This document shows positions 1 to 13,107 of a stretch of 64,000 nt of DNA, one piece after another. The stretch is taken from positions 29,457,223-29,521,222 of the forward strand of contig CM038907.1 of assembly GCA_021904315.1 (NCBI GenBank), given 5' to 3'. Both the position numbers and the translations under genes were made by a program. How positions within the stretch are numbered: position 1 is the stretch's first letter; the number at the start of each line of letters is the position of its first letter. Under the pieces are notes generated by a model that saw nothing but the letters and a program-made list of their open reading frames with translations, did no database searches and was not told the DNA's origin. Origin of the DNA: Sphagnum magellanicum (taxonomy: Eukaryota; Streptophyta; Sphagnopsida; Sphagnales; Sphagnaceae).

Positions 1-700
1 GGTAGAAAAAAAAAATCCAGACGGAGAGAGAAAAACACATACGATCTCTCTCTTCTCTCTCTCGCGCGCGCGGGCGCTCGCTTCTCTCTCTCCGTAGCGA
101 AACACGAACGACAACAGACGTAGAGCGCAAAACCAGATTCCTTCGGGCTGCGTTCACACGTGCGATCTAATTTTAGTACATCTGCCCGCCAGTGTCCTAT
201 CCGTGAAAGATCAAGATCTCACCGTCCAAGTTCTCAATGATTGATTTTTCACAATAGGTAGTAGGTACCTACCTAAGGTACTTGAGAAAGGTACCTACCT
301 AATAGGTAGGTACGTACGTACTTGACATTTTAGCTAACCCTTTAAAAAAAAACTATTGCAATTTTAATTTTTAATTTAATAAAATTTTGGTTTCCTTTTT
401 TTGGGCGATTTTATGCAAATTAAAAAAAAAACACAATTTCGGAGCTCTTCAGTCTTCTTCTACTTCTTCTTCCTTTCCTACCTCTTCCGCAACTATTTCG
501 CGAATTTTCCGCCCAAAAAAATCCGCCGAAAATTGGTGTGTGGCGCTGTTGCCGATCTTGCGCCGGATTTGCAGTTTCGCGTGCAAATGAATTTGCTTGG
601 TTTTGGAAAGGGAAGAAGAAAATTGCCAGCATTTAGGTGTGTACCTATCTCTCCAAATGCCAGATTTGTGCCTGTTGATCCTCTACAACCCTAACCCTAA
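1..700 (+). promoter_or_regulatory. GC-richer, CT-rich leader-like region, gene unknown
   Basis: Compared with its surroundings this stretch is GC-rich. It holds CT-rich runs and a CGCGCGCG tract near 45-95, a CT-rich block at 455-490, and an AACCCTAACCCTAATAAGG segment near 690. Such composition is typical of plant 5' leaders read on the plus strand. One open frame at 587-694 starts with ATG and reads MNLLGFGKGRRKLPAF before ending at TAA; I do not recognise it and see no clear splice partner downstream. It could be the leader and first exon of a plus-strand transcript, or promoter DNA of a gene lying to the left. Treat it as transcription-start-like sequence, not as a gene. Confidence 0.3.
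241..325. repeat. GGTACCTACC / TAGGTAGGTACC inverted and direct repeats
   Basis: The motif GGTACCTACCTA occurs twice (about 265 and 291) with its complement TAGGTAGGTAC immediately adjacent, so the block can fold on itself. It is followed by GTACGTACGTAC. The TAGGT motif recurs elsewhere in the window (about 9.1, 13.1, 16-17 and 24.5 kb). Confidence 0.7.
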
Positions 701-1410
701 TAAGGTTCTAGGGTTTTGTAAATCTGATTGCTTTTTTTGAAGATTTGGAACATGAATTTTCAGTGGGGCATGAATTGATGAATTCTTGCAGCTGCTGTTG
801 TTGAGGTTCTTTGAGGAAGAAGGAACCTGCAAACTCTGCAGACGCCACAGCACTCACTGACACGCACTAAAAGAGTTTGATCCTGGAACTACCCCCTTTT
901 GTTATGTCTCTAGATGTGTTGAATGTACTTGTGCTGCTACTTGGGGGGTTTCTTAACTCACTGGAGTTTGCACTAGGTTGGCCCTCAGATGTGTTTTATA
1001 TATATCTGCAGAAACTATGCCAAAGCCACTTTCAGTAATGCCTTTTTTTACAATGCTGTGGTATGACCACATTCCTTCTTGTCATGTTTTGTTTTGCTTT
1101 TGGCCAGAACTGACACAATGTCTAGCTTCAGTGTGCTACTGTGAGGTTTTCACTGCAATCTCATAGATACACATATTATTGTGAATTTTCAGAAACATGG
1201 GCATGGCACTCCATCACAATTCACAGATTCAGACAACTCTGAAAATACGCAGAGCACATCAAGTAGAAAAAAGAGTGCAACAAGCAAGCAAAATTCATCT
1301 ACTATTGTATTATACCAGTTTTCGTTATACAAACATCATGCTTAACCATAGATACTCAAAAATCCAAAAAAGGAGAGAAAATAAGAGCTGAGATTTGGCT
1401 ATGGAAACAA
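701..1410. other. Intergenic stretch, no gene seen
   Basis: Only short open frames without recognisable protein character are present. The right end is probably the 3' UTR of the minus-strand gene that stops at 1411. A 5' leader intron of a plus-strand transcript starting left of 700 cannot be excluded. Confidence 0.4.
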
Positions 1411-2024
1411 TCATGGATTGCTTGCAAGGGACTTGCCTTTTGCCTTCTGACCTTCAATTGACAATCTGAGAGCTTCTTTGCGACGGGCACTAGCTAATAG
1501 CTTTTGATCATATGCACTCAATCCCTTATCCTCCTCTACCTTCTTCTCCACTGGTGGTGGTGGCTTGCGTTTCCCAGCTTGAGCTTCTGGCTGTCCAAGT
1601 AACCCCCAAGTTGTGCCAGAAGCTGTCACAGCAACAAACCATCTGCAGACACAAACTATCCCATAATCTTTTTTGCATTTCTTCTTGAGTTGGTCGATTG
1701 TCTAAAGAAAAAAAGATGAACCCAAGAGAGATGTAAAAGACCAACTGCATTTCAGGCACTCGATGATTTTGAAGGAAGAAGCATGAGAACAAAAGCATGA
1801 GAGAAATTGGGATAGAAAACCTACCTCCGAGAGACATCAAAAGTTGTTTTTGTCGGGGATTGATCATTGTCAAGCTGGCATTCGAGCTGAGGATAAGGCT
1901 TGGCTGCAAGGGAGGGTCCACATCCGACTGGTTCTCTGCTACGGGATTCACATTGCAGTGATTGGAAAACAGTGGGGCAAAATAATGCAGAAGATGGTAC
2001 CCCTACTTTCATTGCAAGTGCCAT
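1411..2024 (-). CDS. Small two-exon protein, probably plastid/thylakoid-targeted, function unknown
   Basis: Two minus-strand exons join cleanly. Exon 1 is 2024 down to 1825 (200 nt) and ends at a GAG|GTAGGT donor. Exon 2 is 1642 down to 1411 (232 nt) after a CTGCAG acceptor. The junction falls inside an Arg codon and gives 143 residues. The start is the ATG at 2022-2024; an upstream in-frame ATG-type start at 2165 would add 47 residues of low-complexity sequence. The N-terminus (MALAMKVGVPSSALF, with Ser, Cys and Val and few acids) resembles a chloroplast transit peptide. Around residues 65-90 lies a twin arginine followed by a weakly hydrophobic stretch (RRWFVAVTASGTTWGLL) and then AQA|GKRKPPPP, which resembles a bipartite thylakoid-lumen (Tat-type) signal. 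The rest is charged: PPPPVEKKVEEDKG, then AYDQKLLASARRKEAL, possibly a short helix. I do not recognise the family. The gene structure is well supported; the localisation is inferred. Confidence 0.72.
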
Positions 2025-2240
2025 GGCCTGCAGCTTCCCTCCTGCCTTCTCTCTGCAATCAGGAACAATGACATCAACATCAACATGGCACAATGTTAAT
2101 GCATTAACCTCAAGCTTCACCTTTGATGACAATCTGTGGGTGGGTTTGGATTTCAACAAGATCATGTTGACAGGTGCTAGCTACACAGACAAAATTCAGG
2201 AGTGAATGAAATCTCTAACCCTCAGTTTTAGATCATAAAG

Positions 2241-2367
2241 TTGACTAGATCTGCAAATTCTACAATGCCAATTAGGTCATGAATTTGACTATATGCAAAT
2301 CCTTTAATGCCAATTAGGTCATGAACTGGACTAGATGCAAATCCAGTAATGCCAATTAGGTCATGAG
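2241..2367. repeat. 42-bp tandem repeat, three copies
   Basis: The core AATGCCAATTAGGTCATGA recurs at about 2264, 2306 and 2348, a 42-bp period. Each copy includes a diverged GACTAGATGCAAATCC half. A multiple of three in length keeps an open frame on the minus strand through all three copies, but there is no other sign of coding. Confidence 0.9.
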
Positions 2368-3257
2368 GTAACATCAAAATACAAATGATTTGTAACAGCA
2401 AATTTGGGAAGAAAGATATAATCATATGGGCTTTAACAAAATGGATACAGGAAAAACTGCAGCTCTAAAACTCAAGATGGAGATCAATTTTGGTCAGGAG
2501 AAAACAAAAAATTTAGAATAGAATCAAAGGTATGATGATGACCAAGGAAGCTGGGAAACAAAAGCTCAAATTGGATTGGAAAGAGAGAAGAGATGGAAAC
2601 TAAAGGCGATTTTTGCAACAATATTATTTCCAACAAAGAGTACCTAGTGTTCCAGAACAATGCAGTCCCCCCCTTGAATCAAAACACATACTAATCTCCC
2701 CAAATTTTGCATGAACATCACAACCCAATACTTGAAATTATACGGAGAGGCACAGAGAGAGCTTCAAACAGAAAAAAGTGTGTAAGAAAGCAAATTAAGC
2801 TTCAAGAGAAATCCCTTTTCTCTTTTCTCTCCTCTGATTGAAACATAAAATATTACCCAACAAACAAAAAGGGATTTTCAGGATTCCTGGAGAACTGACA
2901 CCAATTTCCAAACTCAGAAAACGGCCCCCCACCAAAAAAAAAAACAAACCTCAGTCATTCACCCACAAGAATCTGAACCTCCTCTCTCCCTCCTCAAACT
3001 TCTTCAAAAGCAACTCACATTCCAGAAGATGTGGCCACAATGTCAGTTAGCAGAAAAACAAAAAAGCAAGCTCCAAATCGACTTTCCCACCTCCTCCTCC
3101 TCCTCCTCCTCCTTTTGTAATTTTCTTTTTACTTGCAAGGTGCCACCTTTAGAAGCTGGTCTGAAGATCTGGAAAACTGCAAGCTTTGGTTCAGTGAGTG
3201 AAGAATTGTTTGAGCTTTCAAGTTTGAAGTCAATATACACTCACTCAAAAAAACACA

Positions 3258-3330
3258 AAACACACACACAAACACACACACACACACACTCTCTCTCTCT
3301 CTCTCTCACTCTCTCTCTCTATTTTCTCTC
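3258..3330. repeat. (CA)n/(CT)n compound microsatellite
   Basis: A CA-rich run (about 3260-3289) passes directly into CT repeats (3290-3330, one interruption). Confidence 0.95.
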
Positions 3331-3520
3331 TTCCATTAGTTAGAGACAATTGTGGATAGAGGAATGGCAGGAAAAAAGGGGATCAAAAGTAGCAAAGTGC
3401 CCAATAAGGCCTTGTGAAGCATATGCTCTCTTAGACCTTCTTCTCTTCTCTTTCCTTCTTCTCTTCAACAAAGTGTCCATCTTATCCCCCCACTGTAGGA
3501 GACCCTTGCTGGCCGGGTAA

Positions 3521-3759
3521 ATCTAGCGCCCTGATATACCCGCGGGTATATAACGGGGTAAATATTTGCCCCGCCTAGTTAGTAAATGTGTTTTTTTAAT
3601 TAACCCTTTTTAGTATCCTACCCGGTTGGTAAATGTTTCAGATTTATCCATTCTTTAATTTATCTGACTAATATATAGTTGAGATTTACCTTTACTCAGG
3701 GAGGGTAATTTTTATGGAGAGGGTAAAAAATTCACAGTTTATGCCAAAATCATTATATA

Positions 3760-3810
<51 letters not shown>

Positions 3811-6800
3811 CAAATAAATAAAATAAAAAAATAAATATCTATTTATTTTACTTTTACTTTTTTTCATATTTTGAAATGCATGTGGTTATTTAATGCATAT
3901 GTTCACATTTTGGTGACTAACTATTGCATATCTTCATATATAGCATTTTATTTCTATTTATTACATTTAATTACCCTGGGAGAAAAAAAAACTCTTATCA
4001 TATGCTCTTGGAACCACTTTGAATTTTACCTATTGTTTTCCATTATAATAACATTTTTTAAAAATTATTTTTAACATCATTGATTTATTTTATTTTATTT
4101 TATTTTGTTAACTTTTTCATAGGATGTTTGAAATTTCATGTGTTCATGTCTACAATGGGTATTTTTTTGAAATTTTATACTTACTCTTGATTTGGCGGAT
4201 ATAATAAAATGGATACACCCGCCCAACACTAGTGACATAGAATTTCATTTGGTCCCACAATTTTGAAAGAATGTTCACCAATCTTTTCACAATACTACCA
4301 AAAATGTTCGATGGTTTGTGGTGTAGCCGAGGTGGTGATCACCCATAATCTCATTTAGCCAATTTTGGCTATTCAAAATATGAAAGGAGAAATTTAATCA
4401 TCCTTTTTTGGGGGGGCTACCTAAAGGTACAGAAAATTGCCTTTTTTTTAATTTTTTTTTTTTGAATTAAATTTTTTTTGATGATTCATTTTCAAGAAAT
4501 TGTTGAATTTGCTCCCCCCCCCCCACACCCCCTCCCCCAATTTTCCAAACTTTTGCAGCAATGGGAAATTGGTAACTCTCATATTTTTATTGCCCCAAGC
4601 TAATGGATGTGCATGTGTAGATTTTGGGTGCACCCATCCAATTGATGGGTTGTTTTGAAGTCTACCCATCTACTTGTTGGGTTTCTTTTCAAAATATGAA
4701 TGTTGGGTAACTGGTTTAATCATGCTTCTATATTTTCTTTTTTTTGGGGTTGTCACTTGCCTTTTTGTATCACGAGGTTTCATATCACTATGAAATATAA
4801 AAAACAATTCATATGACAAAAATTTTAAATGAAATGTGTTTGATAAACATATAAATAATTAGCTTCGATTCCTTTAAATATTATTAAAATGAGATTAAAA
4901 AAAACTTGACTTGAAAGATTATGCAATAATCAATTAAAATAAAACACATCAGTTTTTTAATTAATTAATTAATGTAAATTTATTTTTTGAGATATAAATT
5001 TAAAAAATTAATTTGATGTTATTTTAAAAACTTTGATAAGGCTTTGATGAAGATTTAATAACAAAAAATCATAATGAAATTAATTTTTAATTGAATAATT
5101 TGTTTGTATTGTTGTTGTTTTTAATGTTATAAAAATTTATTATTGCCCTAAGATAATAGACATGCATGTATGATTTTAGGTTTTACCAAGCATGTATGGG
5201 GCAAACACAACTAGTTTCCTCTCTTGTTATTTGGAGGCATTTCAAAAAATAGAATGCCTACTTTAACAAGTGTTCCAATTTTTGAAATGTCGCCCATTTT
5301 TTCAATTTTTTTATACATGCCTACTAATATTATGGGAAAAAAAAAGGAAAAAAATTGGAATGTGTCTTTACACTCAATAGTGCCCTCTACTATGGGCCTA
5401 ATTTAGTTCTTGCAATATGTATATTCTCGCTAAACCAATTGAAAATATAAAATACTATACTGCCTCACATAGGCCCAATTTTGGTAAAGCATGTGACCCA
5501 ATACATTTATTATTTTTTTTCACCAATTTTTTTTCAAATATTGAGGAGACAAATTTCATTCCATGTATTGTACATGTTAACACATGCATGCATTGACAAC
5601 TAAATCCTTTTTTTGTCAAAACTAAGGCATTTCATAATTATTAGCCATGTTTGACACAAGGTGTTGAAATAATAATAAATAAATGGGGTTCAAAAACATT
5701 ATTTTTCTAAGATTCGAATAGTTGCAATTTAGAATTTCAAAGGTTCTTTACATTTGTATAAATAAGTTTATCCTAGTTCATTGGTTATATGGTTATACAT
5801 TAGACTATGTATTATATACACAATCTAATTTACATTATTATAATATGTAAAAAAATTCTTAAAGATTTGGCATTTCAACATTTTGTGTTAAATATTTATT
5901 TAATATTATTTTAAAATAAATTTATTATCCTTGTTTCAAGTATCAAAAGTTACAAAACTTAAACTCAATTTGAGCAAATTACTAGTGCAATTATTCAATG
6001 TCAAATTTAACCATTTTAAACTTTTATTTCCAAATGACCCCAACACATTCCTTGGCACACATATGTTCAATTAAGTTATTCAAAAATAGAAAAAAAAAAT
6101 TAACACATAGTTATAAGGGCATAGTTTGAATGTTATCCCCCATTGCATATGTTGGAGATAGATAAACAAGATCAAATCAAGTTCATGAATGCATTAATTA
6201 TGTTATTAATTACACATGAAATCATTCAATTGTTGTATTTGGTGTAGAAACCTTGACAATATTTTGTATCCTACATTCACATATGATGAATTTAATTAAT
6301 AAAAACATGACTTCATACATTAAAAACTAATATTGTAAGCAACATTATAACTTGGAAGGTTGAATTTGTTGAATTTGTTCATTACCAATTTGGTTTCCTC
6401 TCCTTCATTTATAGCCTTATACCTTGTATTTAAATTGAATTCCTTTATATTAACCCATCACATTTCTCAAATAGAAATTCAAACCTTTAAAATTATTCCA
6501 AACATTTAACAATGGGCACAAATTGAGCCATATCAACAAAGTTATCAATAGGGTCCTATGGGGTACTCCCATTGGAGGAGGCCGATACAAGGGTCCATGT
6601 TTAATATGCTTCCACAACATAAGTGAGGTGCAAATGTGGTGAAATATTTGTTTCAAATATGCCTTGCAATGCAAGTCATGAACAATTTACATTTAATATG
6701 CCTCCATAACAAAATTGAAGTGCAAGTGGTGGACAATGGGGAATTGAAGTGGGTGGGTAGAATGCAAGTGGGGCACAATGCACAACACCAATGGCACCTT

Positions 6801-8589
6801 CAAGACCTCTCTATACCCTAATTTTATCCAATTTTTGAATGCATTTTCCTACAAGACCTTGACATGCCTACACCTATCATGTTTCCAACCTTAATTTTGA
6901 ATCCCATTCCAACAACCAGTGACAAGCACAATTCTTAAAATACTTAAAATGTTTCAAAACCCATTGGTGTAACAATTCGTGACAACCATAACCACAAATG
7001 CCAATACTTGGCAACCTTTGTATTTGTGCCTATATTCCAACCTACAAGTTAGAGTTTTGCCACCTTGGTTTAATGGGCCTATATTTCAACCTACAATCTC
7101 TAACGATCATAGACAATTTAAGTATTGTAGTTTATTAATATTTGGCAATCCGTGCACTTTCTAATTATGTTCAATGTTGTTGATTATCATCTAGATATTA
7201 CAATGGAAGCACAATACAATCTTTCATATGTAATTAATAAAATTATCTTATTTCCAACAACTTGTTTTGTTGTTCATGACAACCGGTCTTCATGATATTG
7301 TTGCATATGTTAATATCTTACGAAAGTCCTAGATACAAAATCCATATCTACATAAATCTTGTCCAAAGGTTGTTAGGGAACAGTACACATGTCAACAATA
7401 GTATGGTTCATATATATCATTTACTTGAATTCCCCATATTGTTTTCCCTTTGCTTCATAATGGTCTCCAAACTTTTGTTGAAGTTGTGCAACCCATATTT
7501 GTAATGTTTATGTCTTTTAATGTTAGGTGGGCAATTCCATTATTGTTGATGTTCAAGGTCTTTGGCATGTGCATGCATATTATGGTAGGGTAGTGGCACA
7601 ATTGGTTTGTCATCCTCATTAGTGACCAAAATTGAATATAGATTGCAAAAAATGATTAGCCAAGTTGCCCAAGTCCTTGAATCATGTAATGAAATTGCCA
7701 ATTTCATCCAATCTCTAATTCAATCCATGATTTTAAAATAGATATGATAGTTGAATCAATCTATTCTAACAAGTCTAATAAATCCAAGTTTGAAAAGGCA
7801 TGCCTCAACACTTGGCCACATTAATGCAACTAATGTAGAGACAATATCACCTTGCTTGAAAGGAAAGGATAGAACTTGCCCTATGCTAAAATGTGGCATC
7901 CATGATTAAGACAATTTACAACTAGTGTTCAAACCCAATCATGGAATCATAATTGGTTGTAGAGTTTGATGCAAGTGGTGCACATAATGAGGTTAGTGGG
8001 TTGGGAATATGTTAGCTTCTAGCTTTTTTGTTTTATGGTAAAATTATTCAATTTGCTTCAATTGGATTGCAATTATTTGAAATGGGAAATACATTCCAGT
8101 GTTTTATTTAATAATGAATTTACATAACCTATGATAAAACACAAAAGTGATCCAAAGATCAAATGGTGGGTGTAACTAAGAACCAATTATATTATATTAC
8201 AAGTAATTGACGTGACCAAAACAACAAATGAGGTTAATACAATCACAACTTAACCACATGAGTGTGTTTAAAAGCCAAAGTTGACAATGTTTCCTAATTG
8301 ATGTGGTGAATCAAGTACATGTAGCTTGAAATGGTGTACATTTTGGCATTTTAAAAAATTATATTCAAGTTGTACTTGCAATGATTGCTTTTGTCATCTT
8401 TTGGGCCTAACAATGGGTCATGGTAGTATATAATAAGCAATTGTTATCTTGCAATTGATACAAGTAAATGAAAAGGAAGCCATCCTAATTAAAGCACATT
8501 AGACCCTAAAATGAAATCTATCCAATTTCATAATGATTTAGGTTTTCATATGACAACTCTTAGTTGAAATTTGCAATTTAAATCCAAGA
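3521..8589. other. AT-rich intergenic DNA, no gene seen
   Basis: About 5 kb of low-GC sequence with homopolymer A/T runs. Only short, compositionally random open frames occur. Contents noted: a 45-bp (TA)n microsatellite (3764-3808), a C-rich run (4513-4538), and an A-box-like TGGTGTAGCCGAGG string near 4319 without a matching B box. I see no transposase or retroelement domain. Confidence 0.6.
3764..3808. repeat. (TA)n microsatellite
   Basis: An uninterrupted AT dinucleotide run of 45 bp. On either strand it would form a hairpin, and it is likely to be length-polymorphic. Confidence 0.97.
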
Positions 8590-9230
8590 AAATGCATTAA
8601 AAGATAAATTGGATTTTGTGACTAGTCCTTGTAGCTAATTTTAAATTGTAATTGGCATATGCAACTAAAATCCCACTAACAAGTCATAAATGACATGATC
8701 TTTGGATGGTGAATAAAAGTCAACAAAATATATTTTCATCCTTTGACTAAACATATATGTATTGTTATTTGCAACTAACATGTGATTGATTTGGTCAACA
8801 CTAACAAAAAATGATGTGTTGATATGTGGTAACATGTTTGAATATTTCAAAATTATTTAAATTTAATCTTGAAAAGCTCCACATCATCCATTTTATATGG
8901 CCTTAGATCATGACACATGACACGATAATTTTTTTTGCCACCTGGCAATTAATTGTGTTGATTTTGTTGAAGGCCAATTGTTTGATGACACACAACACAT
9001 TTAAGCCCAATTTAATATTTAATATAATTAATAAAATTTGGATTGTTCAATTTAAGGTTAATACAATGTTGACACATAACATTTATGAAAATATGTTAAA
9101 AAGGTAGGCCTATATAAGGAGGTAAGTAGGTAAACTTAGGTGAGTTAAATAAGTTTTAAATAATCTTATTTTACTTTGGGTTTAACCTTTAAGGATGAAC
9201 TTTTTTTATTGATTCATCCTTTAAATCGCA
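8590..9230 (+). mobile_element. Decayed relative of the CACTA element found at 24 kb
   Basis: This block parallels 24110-24710 in order and content. Shared landmarks are GACTAGTCC (8612), GCAACTAAAATC (about 8661), AAAGTCAACAAAATA then TTCATCCTTTGACT (8707-8747), ATATGTATTGTTATTTGCAAC (8754 on), the TAGGTAGG-type block (9101-9135) and the TTTTACTTTGGGTTTAA / GATTCATCC segment (9169-9220). No CACTAGTAG terminus or target duplication survives, so the boundaries are approximate. Divergence is much higher than between the LTRs of the 18-28 kb element, implying an older insertion. It is non-coding. Confidence 0.65.
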
Positions 9231-12200
9231 CTTGCATTTTGAATACAATTAATGCACCTATCATATAATTCACATTAAAAAGATGGAAGACAAAAAATAA
9301 ATATTAAACATTTTAATTGCAAATATGACTAGTTTAATCACAACTTATTTTATAACTATTTCTTTGTATTTATTATATGTTAACATAATTTACCTACTTA
9401 CCATACTAATTATTATATGTAATAATAGTTAACATATAATATAATATAAATGACTAGTATCATAGGTAACTATTTTATTTTTATGATTATTATGATCTCA
9501 CTTGTTATAACTAATAATGATAATATTTTATTATTACGATTCGTTGAACATGATTTCTTTCAATTTTGGAAAAAGAGCAACTTACCCCAAATAATGCCAT
9601 GGCAAAGAGTCCCCATGCTTGTTTCACATAGTTTAACATTATTTTTTTATATATTAATAATGTAAACTCAAGTGGAAAAAATCCAAAAAAATAAAAAATA
9701 CAAGAAAATGGGTTTTGTATGCATTACCAACAAGTTGCATATTTGGTTATGTTGGGTGGTTTTTGAAAAATTTACAAAATAAAAAAACCCGGGGTTCCAT
9801 TACAACCTTTATTTGCCTTGGCAAAATTTCTTTATGGATGATCGTCATTTTTCCTACATCTTATTATGGATGATTGACACTTCAATTATAAACAATTTTT
9901 TTAAGAAAATCATTGGATCATTCTAAAATTTTCAAAACCCTTCAAAAATTGGTATAATATTTGTGAAACAACCCAAAATAGTCTACAACTCTATATTATG
10001 TTATTTGACCTATTAGATTTTTTTGAAAAATTTAGTTACATATTGAAATCATTTTTTTAGATTAACACAAACAATTTTGAAAGAAAAATAAACTCACTTG
10101 GGACAATGATTAAAAGAAAAAAACGATGAAAAATAATTGGCATAACGTTGTTTAGAAGAAGAGTTGGTAGTGCACTAAGAAGGATAATTGAAGGTCGTGT
10201 TGATAGTGATTGAAAAACAACAAAAAAATTCATAACATCATCAAATAGATGTGTGGCCACTATTTTATTGCAACTTGAAAAACGTGAAATAACAATTTTT
10301 GTAAGGTTGTAAATGTGAATGAAAAAGAGACAAAAAATAGGAGAAAGCTAACAACATGGTGGTAATTAATTAAAATGCAACACCTAGTATTTTACAAGAT
10401 GTTAAAGCAAAAATGTAAAAAATGCCCTACTTTTAAATGTGGCCTTTACTTAAATTAAATCAATTAGTTTAACTTCTGAATGTTAATGTAATTAAATTTA
10501 TTATGTGCACTTATTTTTAATTCCATGTCAAAATGATTAAACAAGTCATTGAAGATATGGGTTGGTCCCAATTTCAATCTTCACCACATTCCTAGCACCT
10601 ATATTCCATAATAATATAACACTCACAATAAATTCACACGATTTATTTCCCAAATGGCTTGAAAATAATTTTTTACATCACAATATTTCCAAGTATAGTT
10701 TATGAAAAGTTCATGAAAAATCAAATGCACAAATCAACTAATTTAAAAGATTTAATATGCATGGTATTTGGTATCCAATTGGAAAATCTTATTCAACCCT
10801 CCAAATTTTTAACCTTATTGTATTTTAGGCCCCATTCATAGAAGAATTGCATGGTTGCATATGTTTGGTTGGTAATTAATATACCCCTTTGATGTTCAAG
10901 GTTCCAAAATTGAACATACAATATATTAATGAAACATATTGTAACTACATGGACTTGATCTTTATTGGTTTACACAAACATGGATTTATTTAAAACCAAA
11001 CATGATGAGTCTTTAGGGCTTTTTTATAAAGATTAGGTCATTGGGTTAGGTAAGGGTCAGCGTTGTAGGTCTATATAAGGTTTATGATTTGTAGGTTTTA
11101 AGGTCTTAGGTTTAAGTTCTAGGGTCCTAAATTTTTTTGAGCTTGCTTGCCCAAGAAAAAAAAATGTTAACCACATGGTTATTGGGAACAAAAAGTTATA
11201 ATTGCATCAACTGTAACTTTTTAAATTATTTAATCATCCATCATTATGTCACATGTTGTGGACATAATTTGAAACTCTTGAACCATGGGGTGAAAACATA
11301 TGCTAATATGGGTTTGGCCTAGTAAAATGTTCTTAAAGATTAATTTAAAATCTAGATTTAGTTTCATTTTTTTAAAAATAACATTATTTTTGTGAATAAA
11401 TTATTACTTCTTGTTTTAAAATTTTGTTTAAGTTTTTGAAATTGGACTAGATGGCAAACATGTGCAACCATAGTACCCAATTAAAAAGACCCTTGTCCAT
11501 CGACTCCAACTAGTCATTTATCCCAAGATCATGATATCATTGTGGGCATTCTTTAATTCATGAATCAACCAAACCATTAAACATTCACATTATTTTGAGT
11601 GTAATTATCTAATGATAATTTTTTTTGAAATTGATTACAAATTCTATGTCTGAAAATATAAAACCTAGAAGCAACTTTAAACCTAATTTCAAAATTGTCC
11701 CAAATAAGGATTCAAAATTGATCATGCCTTGAGCTTGGAATGGATGAATCTCATAAAGTTTATAACTATTAACCAATGAATCAACAATCTAAAATGTTGG
11801 ACACAACCTTAGAATTGGCTAGTATTATCTTTTTGAAAATATAATTTAGACTCACAATTAAGGGTCTTCCGTTTTACAAAAACAATTAAATTTGTTCCCA
11901 ACAATTCTTTTTTTAAAAAAACGAGTTTATCATGTGCAAATGGAACAAACAAAAGTAAAAAAAAAATCCATCATATGCAAATAGAACAAACTAGGATAAC
12001 AAGTCCATTTTGAAAAGATAAAACAAATGAAGCAAAGTGAAGTCTTTCATATGTGAATAGAACAAACTAAGCAAAAGAAACACATTGTGTGAGCAAGTGG
12101 AACAAGTAGCTCATCATCACATAATGATTCTACTTCTTGCAATAAGTTCAAACTTCAAACCAACAACAATTTAAAAATAAAATATGTTCCATGAAGTTCT

Positions 12201-12249
12201 TAAAAAATAAAACAAAAAAATAACTTACTTTTCACACAATTACATCTAT
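9231..12249. other. AT-rich intergenic DNA, no gene seen
   Basis: Nothing beyond short random open frames is visible. There are diverged internal repeats around 11930-12110, where CATATGCAAATAGAACAAACTA-like phrases occur about four times. Confidence 0.55.
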
Positions 12250-12480
12250 TGAACATTTTTCAAAATGTGAGACTAAATGAACTTTGCATTTGTTTTGTAA
12301 TCTAACACACTCAATGAACATTCTACAAAAATGTGAAATCAAATGAATTTTACATTAATTTATAACCTAACATTGGTGAACATTCCTTAAAATGTGAGAC
12401 TAAATGAAAACTTGTTAATTGTTTCTAAAACATGGTGATCTTTCATCAAAACATGAGACCAAAATGAACATTACATTCAA
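12250..12480. repeat. Diverged tandem repeat, about 62 bp, four copies
   Basis: The phrase GAACATT(N)CAAAATGTGAGACTAAATGAA recurs at about 12251, 12315, 12378 and 12436 (in the last copy GAACAT is diverged to GATCTT). The spacing is about 58-64 bp and each copy is partly diverged. No coding potential. Confidence 0.75.
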
Positions 12481-13107
12481 GTATTCATCAAACCCCTATG
12501 AATGTTCATGCTTCAAGGTTGCCAAAATTTTGAGAATTTTTTTAAAAATTACCATTTTTAAACAATAACTTTCAACATGTCACCTAAATATACTTTTAAC
12601 ATTTTCAACTTTCCTCTCTTACATGTAACCAAATTTGGCTACTTCCTTTTGTGGATGATCACATGTCTAGCTACAACACAAATATGAAAAAAATGCAAAA
12701 CAAAAAAGAAAACCTTAGGTCACAAGGTCGACCCAACAAAGGAATAAAATCAAAGTCAACCCATGTGTGAATGGATCTTAAAGGGAACAAACAACATTAG
12801 AGAAATAGCTTTCTTTAAAAGTTGATAATGAAGCCAATGAAGATTTGTTTCAAAATGGATGAAATCTATCGATGAAGCAAGGTAATTTGTTTTGTTTTGT
12901 TTTGTCACGTTGAGTTTGTTAAAAAAATTCAACACAAAAATAAATGTTCATATTAGTGATGCCACATGAGCAACCAATTGAACTTGTATCCCCAGACAAC
13001 AAGTTCGAATATAATTAATTAATTAATTTTTATTGATAACCATAACTCCAAGTTTAAATGTAACAAAAATGGGTAAATATCATCATAGGAAGTAGTAGGG
13101 AGTGTAA
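12481..13107. other. AT-rich intergenic DNA, no gene seen
   Basis: No coding signal. A TTAATTAATTAATT run lies near 13015. Confidence 0.5.

Larger units (their letters stand above)
2025..3520. promoter_or_regulatory. Probable upstream/leader region of the 1411-2024 gene
   Basis: No convincing coding exon is visible. The open frame upstream of the chosen ATG stays open to 2165, so transcription probably begins further right. The stretch contains a 42-bp tandem repeat (2241-2367), a (TCC)n run near 3091-3112, and CA/CT microsatellites (3258-3330). Purine-rich runs on the minus strand are common in plant promoters and 5' leaders. No TATA box can be assigned with confidence. Confidence 0.35.

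Noticed and set aside
4315..4365. tRNA-like TGGTGTAGCCGAGG string
   Set aside because: There is no B box or foldable cloverleaf.
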